Assembly: GCA_009733575.1 (NCBI GenBank)
Contig: ML769385.1
Coordinates: 733,188 to 797,187 of the forward strand
DNA length: 64,000 nucleotides
Reading direction: 5' to 3'
From: Gymnopus androsaceus JB14
Taxonomy: Eukaryota; Basidiomycota; Agaricomycetes; Agaricales; Omphalotaceae
In this document: positions 59,289 through 64,000 of the stretch, piece by piece
Layout of the letters: each line of letters begins with the position of its first letter
Numbering within the stretch: position 1 is the stretch's first letter
Made by a program: the position numbers and the translations under genes
The notes under the pieces: generated by a model
Seen by the model: only the letters and a program-made list of their open reading frames with translations
Databases searched by the model: none
What the model was told of the DNA's origin: nothing

Positions 59289-60532
59289 CTATACCGTTGC
59301 AGGCTCAGTCTTGATATGCCCTGCCGCCACCCTCCATTGTGTCAACCAATTAATTTTCTCCAAGTCCTCCGTCTTTCTCAAATTACTTTCTATCCTTTGC
59401 AAACACCATTTCAACCATGTTTTCTCCTTCTCCAGCGCCGCAACACCCTTGTTTGCCCTCTCTTGTCTCTCAGAGAACTTGGGCGTTAGAGACCGTGTCC
59501 GTGCATGAGAAGAGATGGAATACAAGGAAGGGTCTGTGGAGGAGACGAGTTCGCGAAGGGATTCAATAAGGGCCTGGAACACTTGTTTGGAGGCCTGCAG
59601 AGTTTTGGTTTTCAAGGCTTGTGGTTTGGCAGGCACAGCAGATTTGGACGCAGGTGGTGGTTGCGTCGGATGAATTTTCCCTGCGAGTGCCCTGCACACC
59701 AAGCCAAGGCTGACTAGGTCGTCAGCAATCGGCGTCAAATTGTAAACCCGGTATAGCGCAACAGCAGTCATGACCTGCTCTAACGAGTGTTTCGTGTGAA
59801 GAGCGTGAAGAAGGTGTCGGGCTGCAGGCAGAGACAGCGGGACTTGGTATTTTGCATGGTCAGAGAACATATCCAAAGCAACTTGGGGGCAGGTTAGAGA
59901 TTCGGCGCGAGCTAGACAACTTTTATTGAGCTTGAAATTCAGGCGTGTAACGGTGAAGTAGACTCACTGACGACCATTTCACCCCATTGGGCTCCAAGAC
60001 CACCCTTATCCTTCTTGTCCCTATTTACATCTTTCCATTTGGGAGCCAGCTCGATAACTCGTCTGAGTTCATCCTCATTCTGGGCGAGATCCAAAAGATG
60101 TGTCCAGACCGTATATCTCATCGGTGGCAGCTTTTGTCGCTCTTTTCGGTTCGGATTAAGATGCGGAAGGACATTTTTATAGAGTTCTTCGAAGCGAGTA
60201 TGACGGACAACCGGTTTCAGACGCTTGCTGGGCGTGGGTTGTGGCGAAGTATTGCTCTCAGCAGGAGCAGAAGGAGTGGTATCAGGAATAGAAAGCAGAT
60301 CCTCTCCTAGGTCGTCAGAGAAAAGTTCTTCAATTTCGACTTTTACTTTCTTCTTTAAAGCTGGAAAAAGCTTAGTCGGAACTAGACGGAGACTGACGAA
60401 AAAAATAGACCCACCGACCGGAGAAGCGTGTAATGTTCTTCTTCCTAAATTGGAAGCAGTATACACGCTCCCAAATCCGCGTTTTGAGAGCGCAAAAAGA
60501 GGTTGACGCGCAACAACGATGCAGCTGGCCAT
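59289..60532 (-). CDS. Putative mitochondrial helical-repeat (PPR-like) protein
   Basis: Start ATG 60532 (MASCIVVARQPLFALSKRGF), a typical Arg/Ser-rich mitochondrial leader with hydrophobic residues and no acids; stop TAG 59289. After one intron with FALKKKVKVEIEELF reconstructed at the join, the body is a series of amphipathic helices: RHTRFEELYKNVLPHL, MRYTVWTHLLDLAQNEDEL, AARHLLHALHTKHSLEQVM, AVALYRVYNLTPIADDLVSL and KTWLKWCLQRIESNLRKTED. This resembles PPR/TPR-like fungal mitochondrial proteins for RNA handling or ribosome assembly, but no formal 35-residue repeat is certain. Three exons. Confidence 0.65.
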
Positions 60533-60594
60533 CGTCGAAAATTAGAAAGACTTGTGGATTATGTCATCTATTTAGCGCTCAGCGCGTCGATTAC

Positions 60595-60605
60595 AGCGTA
60601 TTTTA
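60595..60605 (-). promoter_or_regulatory. TAAAATACGCT motif upstream of PPR-like gene
   Basis: One copy, 63-73 bp before the start codon; three further (two exact, one with a single change) copies lie before the WD40 gene at 63371-63381, 63420-63430 and 63461-63471. Confidence 0.35.
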
Positions 60606-60817
60606 AGTGGCAGCTTCTCCTCTAGAGTCAGGACAATTCTCGTTTCCCTCTGTTTCTCCTTCTCCTTCTCCTCTCTCCGGAGCCAGTCCAAAGGAAATCG
60701 ATACCACATGAAAGTGATTCCAACTCAGTATCCACGTCCAGCGCCTTCAGGCGAAAGCGAGTAACTGTAGTTGCAGGTTAATAATTAGGAGTAAAAAAAA
60801 CACACCTAAATCGATTT

Positions 60818-61030
60818 TCAGGGTCCCATTTCTTCACAAGCTTCTCTCTGCAGGATCCACCGATAGGCACGTACAGGTGCTCCCAGATTCTTACTCAGGC
60901 GAGATCGTATAACGGCGTTCGCCTCCCATTGACTACCTCGTTGACACGGTGGAAAATCGTTGAAAGCACGACGACGGGGAAATCTAACCATCTGTGAGTA
61001 GGCTATACGGTACAGCGAGGTCATTGACAT
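60818..61030 (-). CDS. Possible small basic protein
   Basis: A 70-codon open frame from ATG 61030 (MSMTSLYRIAYSQMVRFPRR) with a basic N terminus resembling a mitochondrial leader and a mixed charged body (GSQWEANAVIRSRLSKNLGA), ending TGA at 60818. I recognise no family, and the frame has no introns or flanking context to support it. It may be chance. Confidence 0.2.
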   Translation of the reverse strand: MSMTSLYRIAYSQMVRFPRRRAFNDFPPCQRGSQWEANAVIRSRLSKNLGAPVRAYRWILQREACEEMGP

Positions 61031-61260
61031 GACGGTTCGATTTTCTCAAAAACCCGCCGAGGCCTACTCCCTTATGTTTATGACCATCAGTCGACAAATC
61101 CAAACTTGTCACTCAATATCAACGTTTCATCCAGCGTGTACTGAGGGCTGTCTTTCTCTAGATTCGGAATTATATACATCCTCTTTCTGTTGTGGAAATA
61201 GACATGGTGCAATCCAAGACAAGGGTAGTGTACAGGCAAAAAAGGCAAGAAAATCAAGAA

Positions 61261-63288
61261 TTATTGGTTTACACAGTCATCGGTTGCATTGGCATCATCT
61301 TCCGTGTTTATTGTGGATGCTCGAACCGAAGCAAGCAGCGTAACGAAATCCAACCTTCGGATACGAGACCGTAGGTGACTACGATGGAGATTCCTCTGCA
61401 TGATCGATTCGGCTATAGACATGCGAGAGTACTGACTCTCCCCAGTGGTAGGGGCAAATAACTGGGTTGGGAGAGATGCAAATAAGAACAGTAGAGAGTT
61501 GAACACGCATTGCTTACCTTGACCGTATGATCAATTCCAGAGACCGCAATCAAAGGTAGTTTTGGATGGCCTTCGACGACATTAACGACGGCGCCGTCTC
61601 CTTCGTATATACCATGTAGTTTAGAAGTGGACTTATGCCAGACAAAGAAGTTTCCATCGTCCGATCCCGAAGTAACAAACTCGTCGCGGGGCCCAAGGAA
61701 GTTGACTTGGAAGAGAATCTCAACGAAAGAAAATTTATGAGATATATAGATGACGCACCGTCTTTAACGGTTTCAACATTTCGGGCCCCAGTGTATCGTC
61801 GTCGAGGATTTACAACGGGAACCCGAGGATACAGCGCCTCCGGTTCTTCGCTTGGAGACTCATCAATGTCCTCGTCTTCCTCTTCCTGCTCCTCCTGCAG
61901 TCTGGTCAACAACTCGTCGATCTCCATGCCTTCACCAGATTCTTCCGTATTTGAAGATGAAGGCATCAAGTCGTCTACTTTGCGACGTTTAGAGTTTGGA
62001 GAAACTATATTTGAAGTAGGTGTGTCCCCGCTCTCCAAGTCGTCCAAGATCGAAAACAAATATACTCCTAGTCAAGTAGATGAGTCTCGCCATTCTGGTA
62101 CACGACACTACTTACCATCAGACGAATATGAAAGCAGTACCTGTGGAAACTATGCATATGGGAATAAGATTAGGGCAAGAGAATCGCATACCTCATGTCC
62201 ATTCTCCGACGAAATTCTAGCACCAGTAATATGTTCACCATAATACCTACGCCTGTTGCTGGTCCGTGGATAATTTCCGCGGCCAAAACGTCGAACGCAG
62301 GTAGTAAGTCCGTCTGCTTTCATGCCCCACTCATCTTGTAGATCACGGCCTGTAAATCGTCGATCGAAAAGATAGCCCTGTAAAGTATTAGGTTAAATGA
62401 GTTTATTCTATCCAGCGAATATAAAGGTATCTCACATAGGGCGAATCCCCAGCCACAACACAGTAAAAAGAAGACGTTGCAAGTGCTGAAAGTTCATGCC
62501 GAACCTGTATTATCGGGGCAGGGCAACCCGTTCGACAGGTATGTCTAACCCTAAGGTCGTGTTGGCGCACGGAACCGTCCTAGGATATGGTTAATAAAGC
62601 CTCTAGAGAAACGATAACACCTGCCTCTGACACCGTGAGGAACCGGTCAGGACTCTCTTCGGTTGCAATCCGCTTTACTCTATCTTCATGGCACCGCAGG
62701 GTATGTGTCCTAGAATGCAATGTACAGTACTCTTGCTATCAGACCGACAGCGGAAGCTCCATGGTCCTGGCCCACATCAAATATGCGTACTTGTCGATCT
62801 GCAGCTACAGTAGCTATCCGAGAGGAGTATGGAAGCATTTGCGCATTGAAGATATTGCCTGTGTGTCCTGTATGAATCGCCGTACGGCATACGAATGGAT
62901 AGGCTTCTTCCATCTCTGTTGAATCCATTCTCCAAATAAGAACACTGAGAGAAAGGTATAAGTATGAAGATCTCGGACTCAAACAACATACGTTGTATCA
63001 TCCCCCGCACTTAACAGTAGCTCCCCCTCACGAGCCCATTGCAAGGCGTTAACGCAACTTTCAAACCAAGCTTTCAAAACCTCGATTCAGATGTAAAGGA
63101 TTTCAGAATGCTAACCCAGCATGACCGTATTCCCTGTTGTCACCAAGAACCTTTACTCGGTCCCAAGTTTGTTCCAAAGATTTACCCAATCCTCGTTTTC
63201 GAAACTGGGCTGTACGCGTGAACAAGGGAGATGGCTGTCGATTCAGATACGACTGAATCGAGAAGGAGTCTGCGTAGCTAGAATTCAT
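61261..63288 (-). CDS. WD40-repeat protein, DCAF8-like
   Basis: Beta-propeller of the DCAF8/WDTC1 type, predicted substrate receptor of DDB1-CUL4 ubiquitin ligase. Start ATG 63288. Blades seen: GCVNALQWAREGELLLSAGD, VLIWRMDSTEMEEAYPFVC, GHTGNIFNAQMLPYSSRIAT, VAADRQVRIFDVG, DRFLTVSEDGTVRQHDLR, DSPYGYLFDRRFTGRD, then after an acidic insert (LTRLQEEQEEEDEDID) NFLGPRDEFVTSGSDDGNFF and HPKLPLIAVSGIDHTVKLFA. DR/DHDLR-type motifs for DDB1 contact are present in VRQHDLR. C-terminal RSRIRRLDFVTLLASVRAS ends at stop 61261. About ten exons, no frame break noted. Confidence 0.88.
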
Positions 63289-63926
63289 TGAGCCATATGT
63301 TGTTGTGGTTAGTCTTATGCTGTCTTATGCAATTAGCGGCGCTTATGGGATACTGTATCACGCGAACCTTAGCGTATTTTACAGTAGTCGCGATTTTGGC
63401 GATTTTCCTGTCCTATTATAGCGTATTTTAGACCAAAAAATTGCTTCCCTGTCCCAATAAAGCGTACTTTAGGTTGGCGCGTGCCAAGCGCTGAGCCGAA
63501 AAATATAAGGTATGTGGCCAAAGAAGCATGAAGCAAGAAGCACTATGAAGCGCTGAAGCGTTGAAGAACATGATCCAGTCTCTTGAAGTATGTACGAATG
63601 TAGAGTCTAGTAGTAGTAGTAGAACCCAGTTTCATTTTTTCCGAATTCACATGACCGTCCTGTCCGAAATAGTAGTACTACTAGTAATAATTAGCAGTGA
63701 GCACTTGAGGCTACTAGTACTTGAGGCACTTGGCCGGACAAGGGTAGGGTAGGTGGAGTTTCTGGGGCCTCGCTTATGGAGTTTATCGATGTCAGGTCGT
63801 GAATAATAAGTCATTCCAGAAGATTTAATATACAGGCATGGGCAGACGATGAAAGAGTTAAAAGACATGTATTGTACTAAAACGTTCAGTTCACTCAGCC
63901 CAAGTGGCTCCTTCTAATTCATTCGC
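63289..63926. promoter_or_regulatory. Spacer with repeated AGCGTATTTTA motif
   Basis: 638 bp between the WD40 gene and the protease. Copies of AGCGTATTTTA lie at 63371-63381 and 63420-63430, and AGCGTACTTTA at 63461-63471. A TAG trinucleotide run (about 63608-63622) and a near-palindrome TAGTAGTACTACTA (about 63669-63682) are also present. No gene seen. Confidence 0.4.
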
Positions 63927-64000
63927 CTACTTGGCCTTAGCGAAACCAACGGCATCCCTTCCAAGGTCATAGACAGTGTAGTATTTACGCAGGAAAACGT
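63927..64000 (-). CDS. Vacuolar aspartic protease C terminus (partial, Pep4-like)
   Basis: The last 24 codons of a gene that enters from the right edge: VFLRKYYTVYDLGRDAVGF then AKAK and TAG at 63927-63929. This is the characteristic end of saccharopepsin/proteinase A, where FLRKYYTVYDLGRDAVGFA closes the second pepsin lobe. Catalytic Asp residues lie outside the window. Confidence 0.85.
   Translation of the reverse strand, partial: VFLRKYYTVYDLGRDAVGFAKAK

Larger units (their letters stand above)
60533..61260. other. Intergenic region around the small open frame
   Basis: 728 bp between two minus-strand genes. It contains the AGCGTATTTTA motif at 60595-60605, a CTCCTT pyrimidine tract near 60654-60676 and the doubtful small open frame at 60818-61030. 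Confidence 0.35.

Overview
This 64 kb window looks like nuclear DNA of a filamentous basidiomycete, most likely an agaricomycete. Protein genes are packed about one per 2 kb on both strands. They are cut by many short introns (mostly 45-65 nt, GT-AG with a few GC-AG), and the gene content is fungal: RFX regulator, CipC-like proteins, Bfr1, Spb4, Osh-type lipid-transfer protein, NDR kinase, endopolyphosphatase. I saw no rRNA, tRNA, CRISPR array or intact transposon.

Layout, left to right. 1-3.8 kb: three consecutive minus-strand genes for four-helix MARVEL-type membrane proteins; the first runs off the left edge. 4.4-11.2 kb: acetoacetyl-CoA synthetase, a small orphan gene and an 18-exon endopolyphosphatase. 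11.6-24.4 kb: RFX transcription factor, SNF1/AMPK beta subunit, BFR1, NHP2, a PXB-PX-DUF3818 lipid-binding protein and a small coiled-coil protein. 24.5-43.7 kb: SPB4 helicase, RING-H2 E3 ligase, NDR/Cbk1 kinase, secreted isochorismatase-like hydrolase, a UIM-bearing disordered protein, an unknown Cys-pair protein, an oxysterol-binding protein, a mitochondrial PDK/BCKDK-type kinase, MED20 and ORC4. 43.9-53.2 kb: two CipC-like genes on either side of a large single-pass membrane protein, a patatin-type lipid-droplet lipase and a PUB-domain protein. 53.4-63.3 kb: the exon-repeat gene described below, a putative mitochondrial PPR-like protein and a DCAF8-like WD40 protein. The right edge holds the last 24 codons of a vacuolar aspartic protease.

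Most genes are housekeeping and do not form one pathway. Loose themes are energy and nutrient sensing (AMPK beta, mitochondrial dehydrogenase kinase, RFX), vacuole and storage (endopolyphosphatase, Pep4-type protease, triacylglycerol lipase) and ribosome/RNA biogenesis (NHP2, SPB4, BFR1).

The outstanding object is the gene at 53400-58605. Its 3' half is a train of eleven short tandem exons, every one a multiple of 3 nt (one carries an extra base) and every intron in phase 1. Each splice junction rebuilds a Tyr codon in a YP-x-F-D-L-Y-P motif, so modules could be added, lost or skipped without breaking the frame. A second recurrent feature is a set of single-base frame breaks inside conserved domains, almost all net +1 and often in short homopolymers. 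These look more like sequence errors than biology but need checking.
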